A DNA stretch of 64,000 nucleotides, from assembly GCF_900113965.1 (NCBI RefSeq), contig NZ_FORI01000003.1:62001-126000 (forward strand). Reading direction: 5' to 3'. A program made the translations under genes and the position numbers. The notes under the pieces were generated by a model. That model searched no databases. It saw only the letters and a list, made by a program, of their open reading frames with translations, and was not told the DNA's origin. Below, piece by piece: positions 40,931 through 49,498 of the stretch (positions are counted from its first letter, which is position 1; each line of letters opens with the position of its first letter). This DNA comes from Treponema bryantii. GTDB lineage: Bacteria > Spirochaetota > Spirochaetia > Treponematales > Treponemataceae.

Positions 40931-41010
40931 TTTTTTTGCTTTATTTTCGAAAATTTTTGTCAAAAAAGAACAGGTTTGGACAATATTATATATAGGGATT
41001 TTTGAAGAAT

Positions 41011-41417
41011 ACCTACAGATAGTAGGAACTCTTTTGTTCTGTAGGTATTTTTTTTAATTAATTACATGAACTCATTTTGGGTTTTACCTACAGTTTTACA
41101 ATAATTGTGGATTCTGTAGGTAAAAAATCATAATAAGGTAGATATGGAATAAGCAAAGTTACCTACAGAATAGGAAATTTAATTCTATCTGTAGGTAATT
41201 TTGAAAAATCTGAGGCAAGAAATATTCTTAAATTACCTACAGTTTTGAATTTTTCTCTTATTCTGTAGGTATTTTCGGAAAAATATTGGAAGGAAAAACT
41301 TAAATATTACCTACAGATTTATTCATATTTATATTTCTGTAGGCAGTAATAAAAAAGAATTATCAGATAAAAAAGAAATATACCTACAAAACAAATATTA
41401 TTTATTCTTCTGTAGGT
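41011..41417. repeat. Array of six regularly spaced 36-bp dyads (ACCTACAG-N20-CTGTAGGT)
   Basis: Left arms start at 41011, 41086, 41161, 41235, 41309 and 41382; right arms start at 41039, 41114, 41189, 41263, 41337 and 41410. Every arm is 8 bp, and the inner spacer is exactly 20 bp in all six units with different AT-rich sequences. Linkers between units are 39, 39, 38, 38 and 37 bp. Only two arms vary (unit 5 right CTGTAGGC, unit 6 left ACCTACAA). Flanking A/T bases extend some stems to 10-12 bp. The ~74-bp period is seven helical turns. Together with a short lead-in, the array fills the 606-bp gap between hisF and the next gene; no open frame is present. Confidence 0.97.
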
Positions 41418-41466
41418 AATTCAATTAAATAAGAGGCTAAAAAAAAGCCAAGAGGAGGCTTATAAA

Positions 41467-42372
41467 ATGTCAAAAGAATTATTATCTCCGGATTTTACAG
41501 TAGATACTTTGAGGAAAAGACTTGCAGCATTGAATATTGCTCTGGAACAAAAACGCAAAGATTTAAAAGAACTTCCCGAAGGGCATCTGCGAATAGCGCA
41601 GACTTCGCATAAACCTCAGTACTATCATTACATTGAACCAAAAGATTTCAAAGGGGTCTTTATACCACGTAGTGATGATGACTTAGCAAGACAATTGGCA
41701 CAGAAAGATTATGATTTGAAGGTTATAAAACTTTTAGAAAATGAAATCCACGCAATGACCCGCTGCCTCCGCCAAATTTGCCGAGGTGGCCGCCTCCCCA
41801 CGGCTAACTCTTCCGCCGCAACAAAGCTCGGGGACCTCTACGCTAAAATGTGCCCCGCCCGCCAGAGCCTTGTCACCCCAGTTACCCTGACAGCGGAACA
41901 ATACGCAAAACAGTGGCTCAGCGTAACCTGGCCGCGGCGGCCCTTCTCTCCAGACACGCCTGTCCACACCACGACAAGCGGAATCCAAGTCCGTTCAAAA
42001 TCCGAAGTACTCATAGCAGAAGCTCTGAGTCGCCATAATATTCCCTTTCGCTACGAATATCCCCTGAAGCTTCGCCGCCCGTCAGGAGACATCGTGACAC
42101 TTCACCCGGATTTTCTCTGCCTCAATGTAGAAAGCCGTACCGAGTTCTACTGGGAACACTTTGGTCTTATGGATAATCCAGACTACTCAAACAATGCGGC
42201 CGGCAAACTCCGCCTCTACACAGAAAACGGAATTCTTGCCGGCCGCAATCTTATAATTACAATGGAAATCCAAAGCGAACCGCTTACCACACGACTCGTC
42301 GAGAAACTGATTTATGATCACATTCCGCAAAAAAAAGCAAACACTTTTTCTAGTTATGGACTTTTCGTTTGA
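41467..42372 (+). CDS. Predicted PD-(D/E)XK-type nuclease family protein, function unknown
   Basis: A 301-residue protein. The N-terminal half is helical (VDTLRKRLAALNIALEQK, then LPEGHLRIAQ and a Tyr-rich patch QYYHYIEPKD). The C-terminal part looks like a restriction-type fold: VRSKSEVLIAEAL (E180), LHPDFLCLN (D215), TEFYWEHFG (E226, E230, H231), then GKLRLYTENGILAGRNLIIT. I recall similar standalone proteins in gut Firmicutes, but know no function. AGAGGAGG is 8 bp before ATG, within a small AAGCC/GGCTT hairpin. Bases ~41750-42000 are much more GC-rich than neighbours, suggesting transfer. The six-dyad array lies directly upstream. The 3' end overlaps the convergent HD gene by 23 bp. Confidence 0.8.
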   Translation: MSKELLSPDFTVDTLRKRLAALNIALEQKRKDLKELPEGHLRIAQTSHKPQYYHYIEPKDFKGVFIPRSDDDLARQLAQKDYDLKVIKLLENEIHAMTRCLRQICRGGRLPTANSSAATKLGDLYAKMCPARQSLVTPVTLTAEQYAKQWLSVTWPRRPFSPDTPVHTTTSGIQVRSKSEVLIAEALSRHNIPFRYEYPLKLRRPSGDIVTLHPDFLCLNVESRTEFYWEHFGLMDNPDYSNNAAGKLRLYTENGILAGRNLIITMEIQSEPLTTRLVEKLIYDHIPQKKANTFSSYGLFV

Positions 42373-42796
42373 AAACTTCGCGGATTGCGCAGATTTTGTC
42401 ACAGATACACACAATCCAGCCTTCAAGGAATTTTGGAGGGATTGGGGTTAGCGGAAACATATGCCTTAAAATTGTATTTTCTTCTCGAATCGAAAGCAGA
42501 AAATCTTTTCTGGCATTTTCTAAGGCTACTCTTGGATGGAAAAAGCCGTGAAGCTTTCCGTGCGGCAAGTGCCAGTCGTAAAGAAAATAATCATGAAGTA
42601 AGGCTGCCCGCACAAGAATATTATAATTTACGGGCAGGCGAAGACATCTTGTAAGGCTAACGCTTAAAACTGCAACCTGAACGCTGTGGTCGTATACAGA
42701 GCAGACTCCGTGCTGTATAAAACCTTTTTGTAGTGAAAATCTTCCGTTTCTTTCAAGACGCTCTACATGACGTCTTACAAAGTCAATTGTTTTCAT
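42350..42796 (-). CDS. Small HD-domain protein
   Basis: A 148-residue protein with an HD-superfamily core: YDHSVQVAVLSVSL supplies the first His, and RAALLHDYFLYDW the HD pair, with a further His/Asp set (HGFFHPRVALENA and CICDKICAIRE). This fits a small metal-dependent phosphohydrolase like those near nucleotide or pterin genes. Its ATG overlaps the queD stop (ATGA), so the two are cotranslated. Substrate unknown. Confidence 0.85.
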   Translation of the reverse strand: MKTIDFVRRHVERLERNGRFSLQKGFIQHGVCSVYDHSVQVAVLSVSLTRCLRLPVNYNILVRAALLHDYFLYDWHLPHGKLHGFFHPRVALENARKDFLLSIREENTILRHMFPLTPIPPKFLEGWIVCICDKICAIREVFKRKVHN

Positions 42797-43194
42797 AAAA
42801 TAGAATATCTTGCTCGGGAAGTATCCGTTTCAAAAACATCAACAGCAAAAAGGTACGGATCTTTTTTCCCCTGGACAAAACTTAAATCAACACCCTCATC
42901 TTTAAGTTCATTTATTATACCATGAAAAATATACATTGCAATTCTTTCTGCACTCGGATTCTGATCAAAAACTTCTTTATCATTCAGATTTGTGTGATCC
43001 AGTTCTTTGCAGACTTTTCGAAGAGCAGCTTTTAGTTTTGTGAAGTCTAAAAGCATGCCGCCTTCATTTAACACTTCGCCGCGAACATGGGCGTAAACTT
43101 TATAGTTATGGCCGTGGAGGTTTTCGCACTTGCCGTTGTAATCTCTTAAAAAATGTGCTGCCGCAAAATCGGCTGTAACGCGTACTTCAAACAT
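42793..43194 (-). CDS. queD: 6-carboxy-5,6,7,8-tetrahydropterin synthase
   Basis: QueD makes carboxytetrahydropterin for queuosine synthesis. The 133 residues have zinc-binding H14 (AAAHFL), H27 and H29 (NLHGHNY), the catalytic Cys C23, MLLDFTKLK with its Asp, and LDHTNLND with the active-site His. No Shine-Dalgarno sequence; TATAAT lies 6 bases before ATG. Divergent from murE. Nearby tRNA-Gln(UUG) is not a queuosine target, so no link is implied. Confidence 0.93.
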   Translation of the reverse strand: MFEVRVTADFAAAHFLRDYNGKCENLHGHNYKVYAHVRGEVLNEGGMLLDFTKLKAALRKVCKELDHTNLNDKEVFDQNPSAERIAMYIFHGIINELKDEGVDLSFVQGKKDPYLFAVDVFETDTSRARYSIL

Positions 43195-43200
43195 AAGGTG

Positions 43201-43239
43201 ATTATATCACTTTTATATTTTTGAGCAAACATATATAAT
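43201..43239. promoter_or_regulatory. Divergent leaderless promoters of queD and murE
   Basis: For queD (minus): TTGCTC (43228-43223), 16 bp, TATAAT (43206-43201), six bases, ATG. For murE (plus): TATAAT (43234-43239), six bases, ATG; its -35 (about 43211, TTTTAT) is weak and overlaps the queD spacer. The murE block TATAATAGAAGAATG is identical to that of the exonuclease gene at 23190-23176. Confidence 0.7.
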
Positions 43240-43245
43240 AGAAGA

Positions 43246-44997
43246 ATGACAAAACAACTTTCACAGATTCTGCCGGCTTTTAAGAATACTGTTGTAGCAG
43301 CTGACGGAAGTACAATAACTGATTTATCAGAAATTAATAATATACAGATTTCAAGCCTTGTGTTTGATTCACGCGAAGTAACACAGGGCTCGCTTTTCTT
43401 TGCGCTGCCGGGAACACATACCGACGGCAACAATTACATTGAGCAGGCTATTCTTGCCGGAGCAAATGCAGTTGTTTTCCAGGGTGAACTCACCGCTTCT
43501 CAAAAAGAAGATGTAGCTCAGGCAATCATTAAACGTACAATTGATAACGCAATATCAAATGAAACTCCAAAATTTGCCCCTGCCCTCATCAATGTGCCGG
43601 ATGCACGTTTTTCAATGGCGCCGCTTTCTGCCCGCTTTTATGATAACCCGAGTGAACGTCTTATCGTAATTGGTGTTACCGGTACAGAAGGAAAATCAAG
43701 CACTGTAAGCTTTATCTGGCAGCTGCTTCGTGCCTGCGGCCACAAGGCCGGCTTTATTTCTACTGTTGAATATTCTTTTGGCGGAGACGCACTTCCAAAC
43801 CCTCAGCATCAGACAACTCCTGAGGCACCAATCATTCAACATCATCTTAATGAAATGCTTGAAAACGGCTGTAAGTACGCAGTTGTAGAAACTTCTTCTC
43901 ACGGACTTTCTACAAAGCTCAACCGCTGCGGCGAGATTCTTTTTGACTGCGGCGTATTTATGAATGTTACCCTCGAGCACCTTGAGTTCCACAAAAACTT
44001 TGAAACTTACCGCAACGATAAGGCAAATCTTTTCCGCGCGCTCGACAAGCATAATCACATTAAAACAATCGCAGGAGAAAAACAGAAAATCAATTCTATT
44101 GGAATTGTAAATCTGGAAGATCCTTCGGCTCAGTATTTTATTGAAGCAACAAAACACAATGTTTACGGCTTTACAACTGAAGGTAAGGCTGGAAAGGCAG
44201 CGGCAGAAAGTGGCATTGATGCTACCCCGCTCCCACCAATTCCAGAAAACCTCCGCTATATGACAGCGCGCAATATTGCTTCTGCAACTTACGGTCTTAC
44301 TTTTGATGTTGATGCAGACGGCGAAACCGGTATTTATCCGGAAAACTATGATCCGGTTCAGCCACGTCCACGCACACACTTCAGCGTAAAGGCCGCTCTT
44401 CCGGGAGCTTTCAACGCATACAACCTGATGGCAGCAATTACTGCAGTAAGCAGTGTTACCGGCCTTACTTTTGAAGAAGTTGCTGCAAAGGTTCCAGAGC
44501 TCACACCAATCAAAGGCCGCATGACTGTTATTGATGAAGGTCAGCCTTTTGAACTGATTGTAGACTACGCACATACACCTTCTAGTTTTGAAACAATTTT
44601 CCCGCCGCTGCGCAAACGCTGTAACGGCCGCATTTTTGCTTTGTTTGGTAGTGGAGGAGAACGTGATCTTACAAAGCGTCCTCTTCAGGGCCAGATTGCG
44701 GCAAAGTTCTGCGACGTAGTTGTGCTTGCAGATGAAGACCCACGCGGTGAAGACCCGGTTGAACTTCTTAAGATGATTGCAGAAGGTGCCATCAAAGAAG
44801 GAAAAGTCATGGATGAGAATCTTTTCATTATCCACGACAGACCACAGGCAATCCGCGAAACTTTCAAAATGGCACAGAAGGGAGACATTGTTCTTCTGCT
44901 TGGAAAGTCGCATGAAAACAGCATAATTTATAAAGACCACGTTATGCCTTATGATGAAATTTCTGAGGCTAAAAAGGCATTAAAGGAGATACAGTAA
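43246..44997 (+). CDS. murE: UDP-N-acetylmuramoyl-tripeptide synthetase (MurE)
   Basis: MurE adds the third amino acid to UDP-MurNAc-Ala-Glu. The 583 residues are longer than usual (~495), with insertions near 280-350. The ATP loop is GVTGTEGKSST (~146-156), then TTPEAPIIQ, ETSSHGLSTKLNR, NVTLEHLEFHKNFE and the C-terminal VDYAHTPSSFETI and LFGSGGERDLTKRP. The specificity loop reads DEDPRGEDP where DAP-type enzymes have DNPR; ornithine is common in treponemal walls, so ornithine is plausible but unproven. Its stop overlaps the ddl start. Confidence 0.93.
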   Translation: MTKQLSQILPAFKNTVVAADGSTITDLSEINNIQISSLVFDSREVTQGSLFFALPGTHTDGNNYIEQAILAGANAVVFQGELTASQKEDVAQAIIKRTIDNAISNETPKFAPALINVPDARFSMAPLSARFYDNPSERLIVIGVTGTEGKSSTVSFIWQLLRACGHKAGFISTVEYSFGGDALPNPQHQTTPEAPIIQHHLNEMLENGCKYAVVETSSHGLSTKLNRCGEILFDCGVFMNVTLEHLEFHKNFETYRNDKANLFRALDKHNHIKTIAGEKQKINSIGIVNLEDPSAQYFIEATKHNVYGFTTEGKAGKAAAESGIDATPLPPIPENLRYMTARNIASATYGLTFDVDADGETGIYPENYDPVQPRPRTHFSVKAALPGAFNAYNLMAAITAVSSVTGLTFEEVAAKVPELTPIKGRMTVIDEGQPFELIVDYAHTPSSFETIFPPLRKRCNGRIFALFGSGGERDLTKRPLQGQIAAKFCDVVVLADEDPRGEDPVELLKMIAEGAIKEGKVMDENLFIIHDRPQAIRETFKMAQKGDIVLLLGKSHENSIIYKDHVMPYDEISEAKKALKEIQ

Positions 44998-46130
44998 TGA
45001 ATATCGCAGTTATATACGGAGGCCGTTCAGGCGAACACGAAGTAAGTTTGATTTCTGCAGCGGCTGTTGCAAGCGGAATTAGCAAAGAGCACAAAGTAAT
45101 CCTGATTGGTATTACAAAGGCCGGCAAATGGTATTTGCAGCCGGAATCAGAATACGAAAGAATCTGCAAAGACACAAAGGCAGTTCTTACAATCACAGAA
45201 GATGAAAGCAAGGCCGTAAGCATTATTCCTGCCGGTGGTAAAAATGCCTTTGTTGCAGGCGGCAAGCCTTTAGACATCGACGTAGTTTTCCCTGCCCTTC
45301 ACGGAACTTATGGTGAAGACGGTACTATTCAGGGACTCTTTGAAATGGCAGACATTCCTTATGTTGGTTGTACACCACTCGCATCTGCAATCACAATGGA
45401 TAAGGAAAAGACAAAGATGATCTGGCAGAGCGTTGGTCTTCCAGTTGTACCTTACGTTTGTGTAAAACGCTCGGTTGTTCTCGACAGCATTGTTTATGAT
45501 TCAGTTATCGAAGAAACAGAAAAAGAACTTGGCTACCCAATGTTCGTAAAGCCTTGCTGCGCAGGTAGCTCAAACGGTGCTTCTAAAGCAAACGACCGCA
45601 AGGAACTACACTTTGCAATTATGGAAGCATTTGCGTGGGATGACAAAGTTCTTATTGAAAAATCTCTGAATAACGCACGCGAAATTGAATGCAGCGTTAC
45701 AGGTAACTCGGTAACCTTCCCTGCAGACAGTGACGTAGAAGAAGTAACTGCTTATATTCCTGGTGAAATTATTCCAAATCATGACTTTTATGATTTTGAT
45801 GCAAAATACAATGATCCTGACGGAGCTAATCTGATTATTCCTGCTGAGCTCAGCGAAAATGACCTCGAAAAAATCAGAAAAACTGCCTGTGCTGCTTACA
45901 AAGTGCTCGATGCAACCGGACTTTCACGCGTAGACTTCTTTATTGACCGTGATTCAAAAGCTGTTTACCTCAATGAAATCAACACATTGCCGGGCTTTAC
46001 TCCAATCAGCATGTTCCCTAAGATGTGCGATGCAGCAGGCCTTAAGTTTGCAGACCTCGTTGAGCTTTTGATTAAGGAAGCAGTTGCCCGCTACGAGGCA
46101 CACAGCAAGCTGACTACCAGCAGAATTTAA
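44997..46130 (+). CDS. ddl: D-alanine--D-alanine ligase
   Basis: A 377-residue ATP-grasp ligase that makes the D-Ala-D-Ala end of the stem peptide. IAVIYGGRSGEHEVSLISA (N-terminal, substrate), HGTYGEDGTIQGL, YVGCTPLASAITMDKEKTK, FVKPCCAGSSNGASK, and LSRVDFFIDRDS to LNEINTLPGFTPISMFPK (metal site) are all conserved. Slightly long. It overlaps murE by one base (TAATG), forming a wall-precursor operon. Confidence 0.96.
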   Translation: MNIAVIYGGRSGEHEVSLISAAAVASGISKEHKVILIGITKAGKWYLQPESEYERICKDTKAVLTITEDESKAVSIIPAGGKNAFVAGGKPLDIDVVFPALHGTYGEDGTIQGLFEMADIPYVGCTPLASAITMDKEKTKMIWQSVGLPVVPYVCVKRSVVLDSIVYDSVIEETEKELGYPMFVKPCCAGSSNGASKANDRKELHFAIMEAFAWDDKVLIEKSLNNAREIECSVTGNSVTFPADSDVEEVTAYIPGEIIPNHDFYDFDAKYNDPDGANLIIPAELSENDLEKIRKTACAAYKVLDATGLSRVDFFIDRDSKAVYLNEINTLPGFTPISMFPKMCDAAGLKFADLVELLIKEAVARYEAHSKLTTSRI

Positions 46131-46209
46131 AACTAGACTTCACAATGATTATATGGTAAAATATTTTCACATTTTTATCAAAATATCATAAAAAAAAGGA
46201 CTTTTTATT

Positions 46210-47679
46210 ATGAAAAAAAATACTGTTTACACACTCGGATCATTAATTATTCTTTTGATCTGTGCATTCTGTTTTGTCGTTCTTCCGGCAGTTGAAGGCA
46301 GAACAAGCCGCCAGCAGGGTGCTGACATTCCAGTTTTCGGAAAATATGATGGAAAGGAAATCAAATATGAGCAGGGAACTGAGTTCGCTAACTTCGTATC
46401 TCAGTATGGCCAGATGTACCAGATGTATGGTCAGCAGCTTGATCAGTCAACTTACTATCAGATTTTCAATCAGGCTTTCAAATCAACTGTATTGAACTAT
46501 GCTTATACAGATGCAGTAAAAAAATCTGGATATGTAGTTCCACAGTCTGCAATCACAAGAGAAATTCTTCCATACTTCTCAGATGAAAATGGAAACTATT
46601 CTTCAAAGCTTTACAAACAGGCTTCTGACGAAATCAAACAGGAACTCCACGACTCTGCAGAATCTTCTATTGCTGCTGAACGTTTTGCTAATGATAACTT
46701 TGCTTCTAGCAGCGAAACAGTTGGTCTTAACCCACTCTATGGTTTGAAGACTTCAAGCGCAGAAAAGAGCTTCATTGCAAACATGAACAAGGAACAGCGC
46801 GGTTTCAAAATGGCTGCTTTCTCTAAGAACGATTATCCATTAGATGAAAAACTTAAGTTCGCTAATCAGAACGCTGCTTTGTTCAACAAATATGATATGT
46901 CACTTATCACTGTAGAAGAAAAATCAAATGCTGAATCAATTGCTAAGCGCATTGCTAACAATGAAATCACATTCGAAGATGCAATTTCTGAATATTCAGA
47001 CAAGAGCTATTCTACATCAGAAGGTAAACTTACAAACTCTTACCAGTATCAGATTTCAACAATTCTTCAGAATAAAGAAGACCTTGCAGCTGTTACAGGT
47101 CTTGCAGTTGGTGCTGTAAGTGATGTTATTCAGACAAACACAGGTTACACAATTTTCAAGAACAACGCTGCTGTAACAAAGCCAGACTTCAATACAGAAG
47201 ATTCACAGAGAGTTGTTACTACTTACATCAATACTTATGAATTGACACTTGTTGAAGACTACTTCTTTGCAAAGGCTAATGATTTCGTAAAAGAAGCTAA
47301 GGCATCTGATTTCGATTCAGCTGCAGCTAAGCTTTCTGTAAAGACAAGTGAAATTGCTCAGTTCCCTCTTAACTATGGTAATGTTGATGTATTGAACACA
47401 TTGAGCACTACTGAAGACGGAATGTCAAATGTTGAGAAGAATGAAAACTTCCTTAAGGCTGCTTTCTCTCTCAAGCTCAACGAATACTCAGAACCTATGG
47501 TTGTCAACAACAACATTGTAGTTTTGCAGTACACTACAGCAGGAACTGCTGCTGATGATGATGTAAATGTAAACCTTCTTGTTGCTCATGACCAGTCTTC
47601 TGCAGCAGACTCAATCATGCATAGTGATAAGCTGGAAGACAACTTCATTTCAGTTTATTTTGACAACTACTTGAGATAA
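46210..47679 (+). CDS. Membrane-anchored PpiD/SurA-like chaperone (parvulin-type)
   Basis: A 489-residue protein with a single N-terminal membrane helix (about 8-28) and a periplasmic part. Residues ~40-170 resemble the SurA/PpiD N-terminal chaperone module (GKEIKYEQGTEFANFV, Gln/Tyr-rich), and ~225-330 a PPIC rotamase domain (AKRIANNEITFEDAISEYSD and GLAVGAVSDVIQTNTGYTIF). The rotamase part is incomplete against SurA, so chaperone activity is likelier than isomerase activity. AAGGAC is before ATG. The following gene starts 4 bp after the stop. Confidence 0.8.
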   Translation: MKKNTVYTLGSLIILLICAFCFVVLPAVEGRTSRQQGADIPVFGKYDGKEIKYEQGTEFANFVSQYGQMYQMYGQQLDQSTYYQIFNQAFKSTVLNYAYTDAVKKSGYVVPQSAITREILPYFSDENGNYSSKLYKQASDEIKQELHDSAESSIAAERFANDNFASSSETVGLNPLYGLKTSSAEKSFIANMNKEQRGFKMAAFSKNDYPLDEKLKFANQNAALFNKYDMSLITVEEKSNAESIAKRIANNEITFEDAISEYSDKSYSTSEGKLTNSYQYQISTILQNKEDLAAVTGLAVGAVSDVIQTNTGYTIFKNNAAVTKPDFNTEDSQRVVTTYINTYELTLVEDYFFAKANDFVKEAKASDFDSAAAKLSVKTSEIAQFPLNYGNVDVLNTLSTTEDGMSNVEKNENFLKAAFSLKLNEYSEPMVVNNNIVVLQYTTAGTAADDDVNVNLLVAHDQSSAADSIMHSDKLEDNFISVYFDNYLR

Positions 47680-47682
47680 TCA

Positions 47683-49308
47683 TTGGAAGAAAAGATTATT
47701 CAAAAGCCCTGTGCCGTTCAGAAAATCGAGACGTCTCAGGGCTTTTCTGTTTCCTACAAAGAACACTTTCTCTATTCAAAATATAATCCTAGTAAAAATA
47801 TAATCACCGCAGTTGAAAACCTTCAGCTGCTCCCCGGCACAATAATTCTGTGCTGCTCTCCTCTACTTGGCTACGGCCTTTCAGAACTTCTTTCTAACCT
47901 TCCAGAAAATTGCCTTATTGTTTTATGCGAAGCAGAAAAGGAACTTTATGATTTTACTGTCACTGAAAAATGTCTGGATGTTTCTGATAAAAGAGTTCTT
48001 TGCTACCAGCCAGAAAACTTAAATAACCTGCCATTACAACTTTATGATTTAGCTACCACAGGCGTATACAAGCGTGTTCAAAGACTTGATATGTCTGCAG
48101 GAACAGCTTTCAACAAAGATTTTTACGACCGACTTTTCTCTGCCTGTTCAGATTCTGTAATGACCTTCTGGAAAAACCGTATTACACTCACAAAGTTTGG
48201 CCGCCGCTACTCAAAGAATCTTTTCGAAAATCTTCATTATCTTGGAAAATCAAAACCAATCACTGATTTCTTTGGAGCAGTTAATAAACCGATTATTGTA
48301 TTCGGTGCCGGAGAAAGTACTCAGAAACTTATCTCATCATTGCGAACACAAAATGCGAAGAAATCAAGTTTTTCTGATTATTTTATTCTCTGCGCAGACA
48401 CTGCCCTCCAACCACTCTTAAAAAACGGAATCAAACCAGATGGAGTTTTTATTGAAGAAGCACAGACCGTAATTTCAAAGGCCTTTATTGGAGTGCCTGA
48501 TGATATACGGATTTTCGCAGGGCTTTCATCAATTCCAGCTCTTGCACATAAAACAGATAATAAAAATATTTCATATTTCTTTACTGAATACACAAAGGCA
48601 GCTTTCCTAGATAATCTCAAAAGCAGAAACTTTATGCCGCCTTCAAACATGCCGTTTGGCTCTGTTGGACTCACAGCAGTGCATTATGCCTTAAAGTTCC
48701 GCAAAGACGATTCTGTTCCAGTGTATGTTACAGGGTTGGACTTTTCCTATTCAACTGGAATCACTCACACAAAGAATGCACTTGCACATATTCTCCGCCT
48801 CATTACAGGAAACAGACTTACAAGCATTGCAAATTACAATGCGGCTTATGGAACAGGAACTGAAAAGTTTATTGATAAAAGCAGTAAAATCTTCATTACC
48901 TCACCTTCCCTTAAAAGCTATGCTATGATGTTTAATAACTTCTTTGGCGAGACCAAAAATCTTTTTGATTCTGGTGAATGCGGTATACCATTGGCAATTC
49001 CTAGAGCCTTCCCAGAGCCTTTAGAAAAGAATGAGATTAACGTCAAAGACACAGAATATTCTGAGATTCAGAAAAATGATATTAAGAATTATCTTCAGTC
49101 AGAAAAAGATGCACTTGAAAAACTACGTGATTTACTGACCGGAAAAACTGAATTACAGGGTGATAAGTTATCTGAAGAAGTCAGAAGAATTGTTGAACCA
49201 AGGGAATATTTATATCTGCATTTCCCAGATGGACATAAGTTTGAATTAAATCAGTCGTTTTTAAATAGAATACGATCAGAACTCGATTTCTTTATTAAAT
49301 ATCTTTAA
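47683..49308 (+). CDS. MAF/DUF115-family protein, 6-hydroxymethylpterin-kinase-like fold
   Basis: A 541-residue protein of the MAF_flag10 (DUF115) family, whose members are linked to flagellin glycosylation (motility-associated factors). The central domain has PIIVFGAGESTQKLI, FILCADTALQPLLKNGIKPD, and MPFGSVGLTAVHYALKF followed by VYVTGLDFSYSTGITHTKN, the family core. It starts at a TTG (47683), 4 bp after the chaperone stop, so it is in the same operon. A second family member is at 63260-64000. No flagellin gene is in the window; the motility role is from family knowledge. Confidence 0.82.
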   Translation: MEEKIIQKPCAVQKIETSQGFSVSYKEHFLYSKYNPSKNIITAVENLQLLPGTIILCCSPLLGYGLSELLSNLPENCLIVLCEAEKELYDFTVTEKCLDVSDKRVLCYQPENLNNLPLQLYDLATTGVYKRVQRLDMSAGTAFNKDFYDRLFSACSDSVMTFWKNRITLTKFGRRYSKNLFENLHYLGKSKPITDFFGAVNKPIIVFGAGESTQKLISSLRTQNAKKSSFSDYFILCADTALQPLLKNGIKPDGVFIEEAQTVISKAFIGVPDDIRIFAGLSSIPALAHKTDNKNISYFFTEYTKAAFLDNLKSRNFMPPSNMPFGSVGLTAVHYALKFRKDDSVPVYVTGLDFSYSTGITHTKNALAHILRLITGNRLTSIANYNAAYGTGTEKFIDKSSKIFITSPSLKSYAMMFNNFFGETKNLFDSGECGIPLAIPRAFPEPLEKNEINVKDTEYSEIQKNDIKNYLQSEKDALEKLRDLLTGKTELQGDKLSEEVRRIVEPREYLYLHFPDGHKFELNQSFLNRIRSELDFFIKYL

Positions 49309-49310
49309 CT

Positions 49311-49472
49311 ATATATAAAAATCGAGGTGCGGGTCCCAGCGACGGCAAAACTGAAAAAGCAATCTCCCAGGGTCCCATCGCGCTTCATTCTGGCTTCGCC
49401 AGAATAATTGCGCAACCCTGGGGCCCTCTTTTTCATTTTGCCTGCGTCCCACACCTCGATTTTTATATAAAC
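49311..49472. terminator. Large palindrome (162 bp) between convergent genes, probable bidirectional terminator
   Basis: Arms ATATAAAAATCGAGGTG (left) and CACCTCGATTTTTATAT (right) pair perfectly; inward, GGCAAAA/TTTTGCC, CTGAAAAAG/CTTTTTCA and CCCAGGGT/ACCCTGGG pair, closing on ATTCTGGC-TTC-GCCAGAAT. AT-rich ends supply T-runs in both directions after the MAF gene and lepA. Confidence 0.85.
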
Positions 49473-49498
49473 TTACGGTGTTCTAATAAATTAACCTA

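Noticed and set aside
41011-41417. CRISPR array
   Set aside because: The only conserved parts are 8-bp arms; there is no 23-37 bp repeat, the two spacer classes (20 and 37-39 bp) alternate, all are AT-rich, and no cas-like gene is near.
41011-41417. Integron attC cassette array
   Set aside because: Arms lack the RYYYAAC/GTTRRRY core, no cassette genes lie between the units and there is no integrase in the window.
43696-44940. Long open frame antisense to murE
   Set aside because: It lies wholly opposite a clear MurE gene, has Cys/Phe/Asn-rich nonsense composition and no start signals; it reflects murE codon bias.
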